Assembly: GCA_033398695.1 (NCBI GenBank)
Contig: CM065812.1
Coordinates: forward strand, 141,304,858-141,368,857
Direction of reading: 5' to 3'
Length of the DNA: 64,000 nt
DNA from: Orobanche coerulescens
Taxonomy: Eukaryota; Streptophyta; Magnoliopsida; Lamiales; Orobanchaceae
This document shows, in pieces, positions 32,512-44,485 of this stretch. Each line of letters begins with the position of its first letter. Position 1 is the stretch's first letter. Made by a program: the position numbers and the translations under genes. Under the pieces are notes generated by a model that searched no databases, was not told the origin of the DNA, and saw nothing but the letters and a program-made list of their open reading frames with translations.

Positions 32512-34249
32512 CATGGCCATAACGTGCCCGACTAAAAATTCCACACATCCGCACCCGGCCACGCAATATGAACCCAGAAGGTCATATGAATGAGAATGAC
32601 CGTAATGAATATCAATGAATAAATAATAATCTGACAAAGTCAAGAATGACTCACCGAGATGAGAGTAATAATGAAGTGATTGATAGTTTCAATGGAATGA
32701 TTGGAACCGCCGTTCTCGTTAATGAAGTGATTATTCAACAATTACAAGTCTCAATATGATTAATACAATGATGAATGAGTTATGATTATGAATGATCAAC
32801 AACAAAAGGAATGAATATCCTTTTAACCGAGTAAGAATTAACTTACACAATACCGATGAAGAATGTCCTTCCACGAACAAACGTCCTAAATGAAGTGTCG
32901 GTCGCTCGAACAACCTTGAATAACACAATTACCAACAATCCGCTCAATAAACGAATCAAACACGATTATAACGAACTCAAGGCGTCAAACCGACTAAACC
33001 AAGTTCATTGGGGCATTATATCGAACACTTTGTGGCCAACTTCGATTGTTCATAACCAAACTTCAAAAATACCAACATCAAATCCCCAAGAAGTGTTTCA
33101 AACCAACAAAACATCTCCAATACGATCAGTAATCCATTATGAATATCCAAAATCGTGATTTCAACAATAATTAATCGAAAACCCCCAAATTCAACACAAC
33201 ATTCAAAGTGTTCTTGAATAATCCTTCAATAATCCAATGAATAATCGAACATATCCATAATCATACGTATATCACTTCATACAACGTGATTTTAACATTC
33301 GAAACATCATATCTCAACACAAATCGAAAATCCAAGAGGTTTGATGAAAGTTACCTTTGAAGATCCAAGCACTATGATTCGAAGAACACGCGATAGATCG
33401 ATGATCCGAGCTTCACAACCGAATGAAAATCATTAAAAACCGCACTCAAGTGATAATTGATGAAGAAATCTCTCCCTCAAGACTCTCTCTCTCGTATGAA
33501 GGTGGAAGAAATGGAAGGAATGAGCTGAAATGCTCAAAAAACGAAATTATAGGGGTTGGTAGTGCATCGGACACGGCCCGTGCCGATCGGCACGGCCGCG
33601 GCGCGCAACTGGCCGGCAGGGACTCGACCGTGTCCTTCTTGACACGGTCGTGGCGCGAAGGGGCCTTCCGATAGTGACCTGTCCGACAGTGACTCGGTAC
33701 CGCTTCGGCATTGACTCGACCGTGTCCTGGAACACGGTCGGGCGTCTGGGCAGTCGGTTCTGGCTTATCCGGAAGAGTTCGACTCGGCCGTGCCAGACGA
33801 CACGGTTGGGTTTTGTGGCAGAGACTTCGGCATTTCCGGATGAGTACAGCAGGGCCGTGTCGGACGACACGACCGAGTTCGGTCGGCAGTGATCGGCCAA
33901 AAACTGAAAAATGAGCGGGTGAGCTAAAACGACCATAACTCTCTCGTCCAGACTCCGATTGACTCACCGTTTGAACCATTGGAAAGCTAACTCGATGCTC
34001 TATAATATTGAAAAGATTAAGAATTTTGGAGTTACTAAAAATTAATGGTGATCTAACAAAGTCGAACTCATATGTGGAAAGTTGAAACAATGTACAATAA
34101 CGATACACAACTCGAAGTTTTTCCGAACGGTGAACACGGGTGAATGAACATGATTGGTGAATGATTATAAATGAGTTAAAATCCACTGAGTGACAATCAC
34201 CGAATGAAATTACTGAATGATAATGACTGAATTACAACCGGGTATTACA
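32512..34249 (-). repeat. B 3' LTR, inner part
   Basis: Continuation of 19759-20373 after C, ending GGGTATTACA at 34249. It contains the GC-rich palindrome array at 33560-33890 and, next to it on the sense strand, TATAATTT at 33544-33551. The remainder is AT-rich with no gene. Confidence 0.93.
33560..33890. repeat. GC-rich palindrome array (GACACGG/CCGTGTC type) in B LTR
   Basis: Dense copies of CCGTGTC, GACACGG, GGCCGTGCC and CGGCACGG, combining into palindromes such as GTGCCGATCGGCAC. The sequence is GC-rich inside an AT-rich LTR. Counterparts are at about 40495-40805 (B), 53335-53645 and 60270-60575 (E). Confidence 0.9.
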
Positions 34250-34265
34250 TACACCCCTCCTTAAA
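34250..34265 (-). other. B polypurine tract
   Basis: On the minus strand AAGGAGGGGTGTA abuts the 3' LTR, the same tract as AAGGGGGGGGTGTA in E (59883-59898). Confidence 0.75.
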
Positions 34266-34283
34266 AGAGTTTCGTCCCCGAAA

Positions 34284-35981
34284 CTAAGGGTCAAACAACT
34301 CGGGATAACTCTCCCGCATACTATCCTCGATTTCCCAAGTAGCCTCTTCGACTCCGTGTCTAGACCACTGAATCTTGACCAAAGGAATCGACTTATTTCT
34401 CAATTGTTTGATTCGCCGCTCTAAGACTCGTATAGGACGCTCCTCATATGAATGGTCGTCGGCGATCTCGATTTCGTCGAACTGAAGTATGTGACTCGGG
34501 TTGGCAACATACTTCCGTAACTGAGAGACGTGAAACACATTATGAATTCGGCTCAATGCCGGAGGTAAGGCTAAACGATAAGCTAGCTCGCCTACTCATT
34601 CCAAAATCTCAAACGGTCCAATAAATCTCGGACTCAACTTTCCCCGTTTTCCGAAACGGAAAATACCTTGGCTTGGGGATACTTTGACCAAAACGTGGTC
34701 ACCCGTATCGAACTCTAGTGGTCGACGACGATTGTCTGCATAAGACTTCTGTCGGCTCTGGGCGGTCAACAAACAACTCTTGATCAAAGCTACCTTCTCA
34801 CGGGCGGCTATAAGCATATCGGGCTCGGTGCCGATTGATTCTGATAATTTGTCCCAACACAAGGGAGATCGACAACGACGACCGTACAAGGCCTCGTAAG
34901 ACACCATCTTGATCGAAGCATGCCAACTATTATTATACGTGAACTCGAACAATGGTAGTTGGGCTTCCCAATCGTCTTTCCAATCGAGGACGCATGCCCT
35001 CAACATGTCCTCTAATGTCTGAATAGTTCTCTCTGATTGTCCGTCGGACTGAGGATGAAAGGCAGTACTGAGATTAAGCTGAGTTCCCATAGCACGATGA
35101 ACTGATTTCCAAAAATGAGAAACAAACCGTCCGTCACGATCGAAAACGATACTTTTAGGAGTACCGTGCAGTCTCACTATCTCTTTGATGAATAACTGGG
35201 CAAGTCTATCGGGACCCCAAGTATCCTTAATCTCAAGAAAATGAGCTGATTTAGTTAAGCGGTCCACAATCACCCAGATCGTATTCATGCCACGATGACT
35301 CGTCGGCAAACTCGTGATGAAATCCATAGAAATGTCTTCCCACTTCCATTCAGGAATAGGAAGAGGCTTCAGCATACCTGCCGGTCGCTGATGTTCCATC
35401 TTGACTTGCTGATAGGCTAAACATCTCGAAACAAATTCCACGACTTCTCGCTTCATATTACTCCACCAGAAATTTTGTTTCAAGTCCTTGTACATCTTGC
35501 TAGACCCCGGATGAATCAGATAAGGGGTAGCATGAGCTTCTCTCAAGATCGAGTTTTTCAACTCATCATTCGCCGGTACGCACAACCGATTCTTAAAGCT
35601 CAAGAGTCCATCCTTGTGGACCACAAATCCAGGGGCTTTCCCCTGTGTCACATCCTCACGAATGCGCAACAATGCTGGGTCTGAACCCTGATTCTCCCTG
35701 ATTGCATCCTCAAGAGATGATGAAATCTCTAACATACAAAGTTGTCCTTGAACTCGCTGAAGCCAGACCTCGATCTCGGGTCTAAGGAATTCCTGTTGGA
35801 ACTCCTTCTGAACTGATAAACGAGCAAGCATCTGCTCCTGAACGGTCTTACGACTCAAGGCGTCGGCGACAATGTTCGCCTTGCCCGGGTGGTAAAGGAT
35901 CTCGATATCATAATCTTTGAGTAGTTCCAACCACCGTCTTTGTCGCATATTTAACTCCTTATGAGTAAATATATACTTCAA
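34284..35981 (-). pseudogene. B pol: RNase H end, integrase and chromodomain
   Basis: One reading frame runs from [14 protein letters not shown] (end of RNase H, VADALSRK) through the integrase HHCC finger ([17 protein letters not shown]) and catalytic SMDFI, FDRDGRF and GQSERT. The GPFEILE tail follows, then the HNVFHVSQLRKYVANPSH and chromodomain (VKIQWSRHGVEEATWE...YPELFDP). A TGA at 34596-34598, apparently CGA to TGA, is the only nonsense change. The second cysteine of the integrase finger reads tyrosine (CLAYQQ), which should weaken zinc binding. The middle catalytic motif reads FDRDG instead of SDRDG. Confidence 0.9.
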
Positions 35982-36720
35982 CTATTGTGATCAGTGAAGA
36001 TATGACAGGTGACGCCATAAAGGTAACGACGCCAAATTTCCAACGCGAAAACCATGGCTGCTAGCTCCAGGTCGTGGGTCGGATAATTAACTAGCTAATC
36101 CGAGCAAACTTCGGATTTCCTTAACATCTTTCGGAGGTTGCCAATCTCGGATAGCCTCCATCTTCTGAGGGTCGACACGAACTCTGGCAGATGAAATTAC
36201 ATGCCCGAGAAAAGTCACTTCGGACATCCAGAACTCACATTAAGAAAACTTTCCATAAAATTGCTCGCGTCTTAACACGTCGAGAACCTGATGAAGACGT
36301 ACCTCGTGTTCCTCTCGATCACGAGAATAAATCAAAATGTCATCGATGGAGACAACAACAAACTGATCCAAAAAGTCGATGAAAACCCGATTCATTAACT
36401 CCATGAATACCGCAGGTGCATTAGTTAGCCCGAACGGCATAACTACGAACTCATAATTACCATAGCGTATACGAAACGCTGTCCTTGCGATATCCGACTC
36501 TCGAATCCGCAACTGGTGATATCCAGATCTTAAGTCGATCTTGGAAAATACTGATGCTCCCTGAAGTTGATCTAAAAGATCATCAATACGGGGTAAGGGA
36601 TACTAATCTTGATTATCACCCTGTTCAAATCCTGGTAATTAATACACACACGAGACGAGCCATCCTTCTCCTTGACAGATCACACTGGTGATCCTCACGG
36701 GGACGCAATCGGTCGGAGAT
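35982..36720 (-). pseudogene. B pol: RT fragment fused to RNase H by an internal deletion
   Basis: RT blocks are recognisable: [30 protein letters not shown], the catalytic dyad as SIDD at about 36350, then the thumb (RSLLGLAS). Near 36088-36092 the sequence jumps directly to [14 protein letters not shown] RNase H sequence. About 100 codons are missing, covering the RT connection and the first RNase H catalytic aspartate (YSDAS in A1 at the same place). E carries the same junction at 58066-58071. Further stops and frameshifts occur upstream to about 36720. Confidence 0.85.
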
Positions 36721-37462
36721 AACCTTTCTCGAACAACTCCTCAAGTTGAATCTTCAACTCCTGCATTCTGGTTGGGGCCATCCGATATGGTGCCTTCGAT
36801 AAAGGGGACGTACCGGCTCCAACTCACTCCTGAATTCCCCTACTCTATGTGAAGGCAACCAGATAACTCGTCTGGAAATACATCGTCAATCGATGACAAT
36901 GATACCACGAATGATTGAACATTTCGATTGCCCTAGAATGGTCAATCGATAAAAAGTGATACCAATAATGATTGAACAACTCGATTGCCTTAGAAAGGCC
37001 AATCGATGAAAATGATACAATGAATGTTTGAATAACTCGATTGCCTTAGAAAGGCCAATCGATGAAAATGATACAATGAATGATTGAATAGTTCGATTGC
37101 GGAATTTCTCTACTTTCGTCATAATAATACTTCTTCTGGAACAACGGGGATTACTTCCCTGAAGCAACATTCAACAACCAACGACAGAAAGATAGCGACC
37201 AAACGCTAAAAAACACTGAGGATAGTATCAAGACGATCAAACCAACTAATACCGAAAATCACATCGTCCTAAGATAAATTCACCACGATTAGATCCATCA
37301 ACCAATCGCGGTCGTTAAGCTTAATTCGGTATGATTTCCGAAAGAAAAAAAATCTTCCATCGTCAGGTAGACCGATGGTATGAGGTCCACAAGCAATAGG
37401 ACTATCCCAAAATATGTCTATTCAAACATGATTCGAAAATGAATGAATGTGGTGTACCAGTA
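36721..37462 (-). pseudogene. B protease-RT linker and decayed protease, with minisatellite
   Basis: The linker before RT is recognisable only in short patches. Then comes a minisatellite (about 36886-37110), then protease remnants such as GTPHSFIF-like codons near 37430-37460. No continuous frame remains. The minisatellite sits where A1 has ordinary coding (EFPDVFPDELPGLPP). Confidence 0.65.
36886..37110. repeat. Minisatellite inside B pol, about 57-bp unit
   Basis: About four copies of a unit containing AATGATTGAAYA, TCGATTGCC, AGAAAGGCCAATCGATGA and AATGATAC. E has about six copies of the same unit at 56976-57295. Confidence 0.88.
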
Positions 37463-38233
37463 TCAAAAGGTACACACAGGTTGAAATAAAATTACGAGTA
37501 TACCTGAGATCATTCGGGCCACCGGATCGTCGATCCTCTTCATCACATGAATTCGGGACTTGCCGGCTCCCGTCCGATAAATATGAGCTCCAACTTTATT
37601 TGCTTCCATTGTCTTAAACGACGTTGATAGAGCAGTCTGATTCTGAATCGCTAATTGCTTCGGGGCCTGAGATGCCGCGGGAGCCGACTTGGAGTCCTTT
37701 CGGCAAAAACGGGCCTTATGCCCGAAATTCCCACAATTATAGCACGTGATAGACAGTTTCAGACACTCAGTGCTGAAATGACCCGGCGTTCCACAATTGA
37801 AACAGGTGATGGCCGAACTGGCCGCTCGGGACTGAGATCCTGCACGATTATGCACCGTAGGAGGTCACTCAAAAACGATAGGACTCGCACGAGGCTTCTT
37901 GCAGGTTGACTGACCGCCTTCGGGTTGATTACGCTTCGTTGATTTCTTGCTGACAGATGAAGGTTGTTGTTCAGCACTTTCCTTAGCAGCCGGCTCATAC
38001 GGGGGAGTTCTCTCGATTAATCCGGCCAGAGTGGCGCAATGATGATTGAGCAACTGCACATGGGTCATCATGGCCTGCATAAAAGTGAGTGGATCAACCC
38101 GAACATCTTCTGATCGAGCCGAGTCCTGGGCACGATTTCCCGACAGCGAGTGATTATTTCCCGGGTTTCGGCCCGCACCGCGGCCTCTCCTGTGCATCCT
38201 CTGACTCTCCCCATCGAAGTAGGAAGGTCGCAT
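37463..38233 (-). pseudogene. B gag lacking the capsid domain
   Basis: Starts at the ATG 38231-38233 (MRPSYFDGESQRMHRRGRG). An N-terminal segment (FMQAMMTHVQLLNHHCATLAGLIER) goes straight into a basic serine-rich linker and two CCHC zinc knuckles (CFNCGTPGHFSTEC and CYNCGNFGHKARFC). The retrotransposon capsid block seen in A1 between these parts is absent. A stop lies at 37862-37867, between the linker and the knuckles. E gag has the same architecture, so the loss predates both copies. Confidence 0.87.
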
Positions 38234-38807
38234 AATGATTATATTTCCCGCATGATTATCACTTATGATTATGTCATGAGATGATGAAAATGAGTATACA
38301 TGCTCTAACTTAGTGATTATATGAATGATTACTGAAGTGACATGATTATCTGATGAAATTCTTGAAATGATTATCTTGAATAACTTAACAAAATTAATAA
38401 TATGATCATCCAGATCGACAACTGAGTAATGAAACGAATTGAGTAATTAATGAATTAACATGATCGTCCTGATCATTAACTGAGTAATGAAATGAATTAA
38501 GCGATTAATGAGTTAACATGATCGTCCTGATCATTAACTGAGTAATGAAATGAATTAAGTGATTAATGAGTTAACGTGATCGTCCTAATCACAATGAATG
38601 ATGATGTTTGAGGATTGTTAATTGATGAATGATGAATGAATGACTATTGCTAGAAATTATACCATGGCGTTAGAAATCTTACAGTTCTTTCGGTCTGATT
38701 GGCTCGGCATTTGCACAGGTCACACGTAACGCGAAAGTCCAATGATACTAGTCTGATGACGATGATTTCAAATGAGACATGACTCGGAAGGTAGTATTCA
38801 AAACCAC
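38234..38807 (-). repeat. B 5' leader with 60-bp tandem repeats
   Basis: Between primer site and gag. About 38400-38590 holds three units of about 60 bp sharing GATCGTCCTGATCATTAACTG and GAGTAATGAAATGAATTAA-like blocks. The E leader has related units at about 55530-55650. No gene. Confidence 0.75.
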
Positions 38808-38819
38808 GCTCCGATACCA
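38808..38819 (-). other. B primer-binding site (tRNA-iMet type)
   Basis: TGGTATCGGAGC on the minus strand, four bases after the 5' LTR; again CGG for the expected CAG. Confidence 0.85.
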
Positions 38820-38823
38820 ACTC

Positions 38824-41167
38824 TGTAACACCCCAAACTAGGCGGATATTACAGTGCCGTGGATCCCCGACTGGGACCCACCAGGCAAATGAAAATGAAT
38901 GAATTACACAGGATAAATGTAGTACCGAACCACATTACAACAGTAATTACTCCGATGAGGAGTTTAATTACAACACACCAGGACAATACCAAATATTAGT
39001 GTATTTTATATGAAGATAAAATACACAACACTGAATGAAACGGAGTATCCAAATGAAAATCTGCAGCGGAAGATAAATGACAATAATATGAATAATTGAA
39101 AGATCGGGGGGCCCTACTAGTATCACTGGGACTCCTCGACGTCAGCGTGTTCTCCCCGTGCTTTTGCCTTGCCAAGACCTGAAAAACAAAATCCCCAAAC
39201 GGGGTCAGTTACAAAGAACAACAATCCTCAAGGGTTGAAAATACACAATCATGATTATATCTAAGTTATGAAATATCCTTAATTATGAATTACGCTGAAG
39301 AGGAGCATCATAGTACGCCCGTAGTGTTCTGTGCAAGTGTACAAGATGAATGACCGGACACACCCGTCCTTGTACCTAATTAGTCTCACAGAGGTAATCT
39401 GTTACCGTGTGCACAGTCCAATGTATCACTCCCAATACATGGCCATAACGTGCCCGACTAAAAATTCCACACATCCGCACCCGGCCACGCAATATGAACC
39501 CAGAAGGTCATATGAATGAGAATGACCGTAATGAATATCAATAAATAAATAATAATCTGACAAAGTCAAGAATGACTCACCGAGATGAGAGTAATAATGA
39601 AGTGATTGATAGTTTCAATGGAATGATTGTAACCGCCGTTCCCGTTAATGAAGTGATTATTCAACAATTACAAGTCTCAATATGATTAATACAATGATGA
39701 ATGAGTTATGATTATGAATGATCAACAACAAAAGGAATGAATATCCTTTTAACCGAGTAAGAATTAACTTACACAATACCGATGAAGAATGTCCTTCCAC
39801 GAACAAACGTCCTAAATGAAGTGTCGGTCGCTCGAACAACCTTGAATAACACAATTACCAACAATCCGCTCAATAAACGAATCAAACACGATTATAACGA
39901 ACTCAAGGCGTCAAAACGACTAAACCAAGTTCATTGGGGCATTATATCGAACACTTTGTGGCCAACTTCGATTGTTCATAACCAAACTTCAAAAATACCA
40001 ACATCAAATCCCCAAGAAGTGTTTCAAACCAACAAAACATCTCCAATACGATCAATAATCCATTATGAATATCCAAAATCGTGATTTCAACAATAATTAA
40101 TCGAAAACCCCCAAATTCAACACAACATTCAAAGTGTTCTTGAATAATCCTTCAATAATCCAATGAATAATCGAACATATCCATAATCATACGTATATCA
40201 CTTCATACAACGTGATTTTAACATCCGAAACATCATATCTCAACACAAATCGAAAATCCAAGAGGTTTGATGAAAGTTACCTTTGAAGATCCAAGCACTA
40301 TGATTCGAAGAACACGCGATAGATCGATGATCCGAGCTTCACAACCAAATGAAAATGATTAAAAACCACACTCAAGTGATAATTGATGAATAAATCTCTC
40401 CCTCAAGACTCTCTCTCTCGTATGAAGGTGGAATAAATGGAAGGAATGAGCTGAAATGCTCAAAAAATGAAATTATAGGGGTTGACTGGTCTGTCGGACA
40501 CGGCCCGTGCCGATCGGCACGGCAGCGCGGCCTGCGCAGCGGCGAGGACTCGACCGTGTCTGCCCGGCACGATCGCGGCGCGAAGGGCCTTCCGATAGTG
40601 ACACATCCAACGGTGACTTGCATCCCGGCATTGACTCGACCGTGTCTGGAACACGGTCGGGCGTCTGGGCGTCGGTTACGCTTATCTGGAAGAGTTCGAC
40701 TCGGCCGTGCCATACGACACGGTCGGGTCCTGTGGCAGAGACTTCGGCATTTCCGGACGAGTACAGCACGGCCGTGTCGGACGACACGGCCGAGTTCGGT
40801 CGGCAGTGATCGGCCAAAAACTGAAAAATGAGCGGGTGAGATAAAACGACCATAACTCTCTTGTACGGACTCCGATTGACTCACCGTTTGAACCATTGGA
40901 AAGCTAACTCAATGCTCTATAATATTGCAAAGATTCAGAATTTTTGGAGTTACCAAAAATTAATGGTGATCTAACAAAGTCGAACTCATATGTGGAAAGT
41001 TGAAACAATGTACAATAACGATACACAACTCGAAGTTTTTCCGAACGGTGAACACGGGTGAATGAACATGATTGGTGAATGATTATAAATGAGTGAAAAT
41101 CCACTGAGTGACAATCACCGAATGAAATTACTGAATGATAATGACTGAATTACAACCGGGTATTACA
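38824..41167 (-). repeat. B 5' LTR
   Basis: An uninterrupted 2.34-kb LTR, TGTAACACCC to GGTATTACA. Palindrome array at about 40495-40805 and TATA-like TATAATTT at 40470-40477 on the sense strand. Very similar to the split partner, with most differences inside the GC-rich array. Confidence 0.95.
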
Positions 41168-41172
41168 TATAA

Positions 41173-42061
41173 TCTCAACTAAAGGTAACTTAGCCCATGA
41201 AGGGTTTATTATACATAATACAAGCTTTGGTGGTCATTATTAGTTGAATCAAAAGAAAGAATTGATCCTCACTCCCTTAGTAGATAAAGGAGAAAGAAGC
41301 AATAAACTCTCTGAACAACATATGCTATACCACACTCACACAAATCACTCAAGAACACAAGTGTGTTCTTCACACAAAAAGAAAAGTTTACAAGAAGTGA
41401 AAAATTATATGATGAATGATGAAGGATCTAAGGGGTCTATTTATACACATAAAGTCATCTAATAGCTCCAAAACTCCAGCATTATTACAATAGATCAGAT
41501 CAATGCCAGCCATCCCCTCAATAATACACAAAAGTATAAAAAATTAGACAAATCATAACAATCTGTCAAGAGTTACGGCCGTAACATTGAGTTACGTCCG
41601 TAACATTGAGTTACGGCCGTAACTTGGATGACTTACGGCCATAACATTCTGTAGTTATGGCCGTAACTTGGCTTCGTCAATTTGTTCACTGGTTGCTTTG
41701 AGAGTTACGTTTTCAGCCCAGAATTTCTCAGACTTTGCGTTTTTGCCCCAAATCTTCTTCGGATGATAACTTTTGATATATAACTCTGATTTTGAATCCG
41801 GAAAGAGTGCCGAATTCATCTCGGAAAGGCCTACAACATGAATATATCAAAATTCAACAAAGGGAATATTTAATGAACATGTTATTTCTTGAGTAAATCA
41901 GTTATTTAATCCGATCAAGACTAGATTTACATCATCATCCGATAAAAATAAAATTATTAAAAACTAATTAATTAAAAGCAAAAAACGAGTTGATTAGCTC
42001 AATTATGGGTGAATTTTATCGATACGAACCATGGATAAGTGTATAAAACTGACACTTATCA
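41173..42061 (-). repeat. L 5' LTR, second part
   Basis: Resumes after B with the second TATAA copy and ends CACTTATCA. Holds the GTTACGGCCGTAAC array (41571-41669, five copies, two or three mutated) and the TATA box 41438-41445. Confidence 0.93.
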
Positions 42062-42066
42062 GTAAC

Positions 42067-43160
42067 TTAAGCACCAAGCATAGCTCTTGGCCTGTTTTAC
42101 TTGTGATATATAATCTACCTCATTGGTTATGTATGAAATGGAAGTACGTTATGTTGTCAATGGTGATTTCAGGACCAAAACAACCAGGAAATGAGATGTT
42201 TATCTAAGTCCGTTGATTTATGACTTGAGAATGATCCGGGATGAAGGGATTTACGTGTTTGATGGTTACCGCCAGCAAAGTTTCAAGTTATGTGCAATGT
42301 TATTTTGTACGATTAATGACTTTCCTGCATATGGAAACTCGAGTGGATATAGTGTGAAGGGACATCATGCATGTCCTATATGTGAAGAAAACACAAGCTA
42401 CATCCAGTTGAAACATGGAAATAAAATAGTTTACACTCAACATCGGAGGTTTCTCAGTCGCCATCACCCGTATCGTAGATTTCGAAAAGCTTTTAATGGA
42501 TTCCCAGAAAATGGACTTGCGGCGATGCCCTTAACAGGTGAGCAAGTGTACGATCGTGTGAAGAACATAAATACTATATTTACAAAAACTAAAAAGAAGG
42601 TTGCTACGACAAACATTTGGAAGTAGAGGCCAATATTTTTTGATCTTCCTTACTGGAGACATCTAGATGTTAGACATTGCATAGATGTTATGCATGTCGA
42701 AAAAAATGTATGTGATAGTGTGATCGGGACACTTCTCAATGTTAAACACAAAACAAAGGATGGTGTCTAGGCTCGTCAAGACTTAGAGGAAATGGGTATA
42801 CATCCTCAGTTGCATCCGCAAGTAGTCGGTAAACAAACTTATCTTCCCCCGGCATGTTATACTTTATCCAAAAGAGAGAAAATCAGCTTTTGTAATTGTT
42901 TACAAGGCATTAAAGTGCCACAAGGTTATTCGTCGAATATTAAGAGTCTTGTAACGATGCAAAATCTAACATTGGTCGGCTTAAAGTCTCATGACTGTCA
43001 TGTATTGATGCAACAACTTCTAGCTGTGGCTATACGTGATGTCTTGCCTAAAAAAGTGAGAAATGCCATAACTCGCTTGTGTTTTTTCTTCAATTCTATA
43101 TGTAGCAAAGTGATTGATCCTTTGGTTTTGGATGAGTGAAAATACAAGGCTGTTGTTATC
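42067..43160 (+). pseudogene. CACTA transposase, core (Transposase_21-type)
   Basis: Picks up the frame broken at 14088 (GN/LSTKHSSWPVLLVIYNLP) and continues with GPKQPGNE, YLSPLIYDL, INDFPAYGNSSGYSVKGH, ACPICEENTSYIQLKHG and MPLTGEQVYDRV. Then come FFDLPYWRHLDVRHCIDVMH and LTLVGLKSHDCHVLMQQLL, the signature order of plant CACTA transposases. Breaks are a one-base loss near 42195, stops at 42624-42626 and in GGTGTCTAGGC near 42768, and a TGA at 43137-43139. The domain structure is complete, so decay is by point mutation only. Confidence 0.92.
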
Positions 43161-44285
43161 TTGTGCCAATTGGAGATGTATTTTCCTCCTTCTTTTTTTG
43201 ATATTATGGTTCACTTACTTGTCCATGTAGTTAGAGAGATTGAAGAGTGTGGCCCCGTTTATTTGCGATGGATGTTTCCGATTGAGCGATACATGAAGAT
43301 TTTTAAAGGGTATAGTAAAAACCCATTTTGTTCAGAAGCATCTATTGTTGAGAGGTATATTACAGAAGAAGCAATCGAGTTTTGCACATATTACATGTCA
43401 CAAACACCATCTGTAGGGCTTCCGAAGTCTCGACATTATGGGAAACTTAATGTAAAAGGTACACAGGGTGTTAAAATATTAATCAAGAATCGCGATGAGG
43501 TTCTTCAAGCACATTTGTACGTTTTGAATAACACTGATGAGGTTCTTCCATACTTGTCTGCTTACAAGAATCTTTTGAAGACAAAGAATCCCCGAATGAG
43601 CGAGAAATAGTTGTTGATTGAACATAATAAGACTTTTTTGAGGTGGTTTAAGGTACAAATCTCCGAAAGTGATAGCGCATCTGAAATGTTAAAATAGCTA
43701 GATTACGGGCCGAAGTCCGATGTCGTAACTTGGAATGGATATGATATCAATAAGTACTCATTCTATACAAAGTCACAAGATGACAAAAGTTCGGTTCAAA
43801 ATAGCGGAGTTACTCTTCAAGCCGAGTCCATGCACTTTTCAAGCTCGAAAGATAAAAATCCAGTTATGGCATCGACAAGTTACTATGGAGTTATTGAAGA
43901 TATATGGGAACTAGATTATGTTAAGTTTAGAGTGCCCGTTTTTAAGTGTAAGTGGGTTGATAATAACACGGGTGTGGTAATCGATGAACTGGGCGTTACA
44001 CTGATAGATCTTCATAAGATAGCTTACACTGACGAGCCTTTTATCATGGCATATCAAGCTAAACAGGTGTTTTATGTCAAGGATCCATGCAATGAAATAT
44101 TGTCAGTGGTCATTCCGGGTAGAAGTGTGGATATTAATGAAACTGAAGAGTCAAGTTTTGACATTTGTGAGTTTATTCCTTTATCAACATGGATGCCCAC
44201 TATCGTTGAAGAAAATGTAGCAGACGACATACATGCCATTCGAGATGATCATGATGAAGGCATATGGGAAAACGTTGTTATCTAG
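43161..44285 (+). pseudogene. CACTA transposase, C-terminal DUF4218 and DUF4216 type domains
   Basis: A continuation in the same frame class. FPPSFFDIMVHLLVHVVREI, GPVYLRWMFPIERYMKI and ASIVERYITEEAIEFC mark the DUF4218 domain. TKSQDDKSSVQNSGVTLQA, YYGVIEDIWELDYVKFRV, FKCKWVD and VFYVKDPCNEILSVVIPGR mark DUF4216. Stops at 43608-43610 and near 43695 interrupt it; the final frame ends at 44283-44285. These domains follow the catalytic part in CACTA transposases; their roles are not well defined. Confidence 0.9.
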
Positions 44286-44485
44286 AGTCAAGTTAGATAG
44301 TTGATGATGAAGGCACAGTCGATTATGTTGAATTGTAGTATTAATGTTAAATTTTGTGACATTGTTAATGATAAAGTTGGTTTTGTTGAATTTTAGTATT
44401 AATGTTGAATGTTTTGTTATGAAGAATCAAGTTTTTATATTTTAGTATTTAAGATTTATTTCATTATTTGTTATTAAGAAAATGT
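44286..44485. other. CACTA non-coding, AT-rich
   Basis: Short AT-rich spacer after the transposase, with repeated GTTGAATTNTAGTATTAATGTT-like halves. No gene seen. Confidence 0.6.

Larger units (their letters stand above)
19759..41167 (-). mobile_element. B: defective Tekay-type Ty3 chromovirus in the L LTR, interrupted by C
   Basis: Flanked by TATAA on both sides. On the minus strand: 5' LTR 38824-41167, tRNA-iMet primer site 38808-38819, gag 38233-37463, decayed protease with a minisatellite, RT with a large deletion into RNase H, integrase, chromodomain ending 34284, and 3' LTR 34249-32512 plus 20373-19759. C sits in that 3' LTR. B and E are the same family and share both internal deletions (capsid, RNase H), so B was probably mobilised by a full-length relative. 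Confidence 0.93.
14089..42061 (-). mobile_element. L: cargo-carrying, gag/pol-less LTR retrotransposon (LARD-like), interrupted by B
   Basis: Bounded by the perfect duplication GTAAC (14084-14088, 42062-42066). Without B the element is about 6.5 kb: LTR 14089-15689, internal 15690-19037, LTR 19038-19758 plus 41173-42061. It reads on the minus strand, with a tRNA-Asp primer site at 19014-19031 and a polypurine tract next to 15690. No gag, protease, RT or integrase could be found. The interior instead holds a LOG-like enzyme copy and a small viral-like cysteine-rich ORF. It must have been moved by proteins from another element; the tRNA-Asp primer, shared with D, hints at an Athila-type helper (inference). 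Confidence 0.88.

Noticed and set aside
33446..34186. Arg/Pro-rich frames across the GC-rich palindrome arrays of B and E LTRs (also 40372-40896, 53267-53726, 60295-60580)
   Set aside because: They exist on both strands because stop codons are rare in this GC-rich repeat, differ between copies and cross the TATA box.
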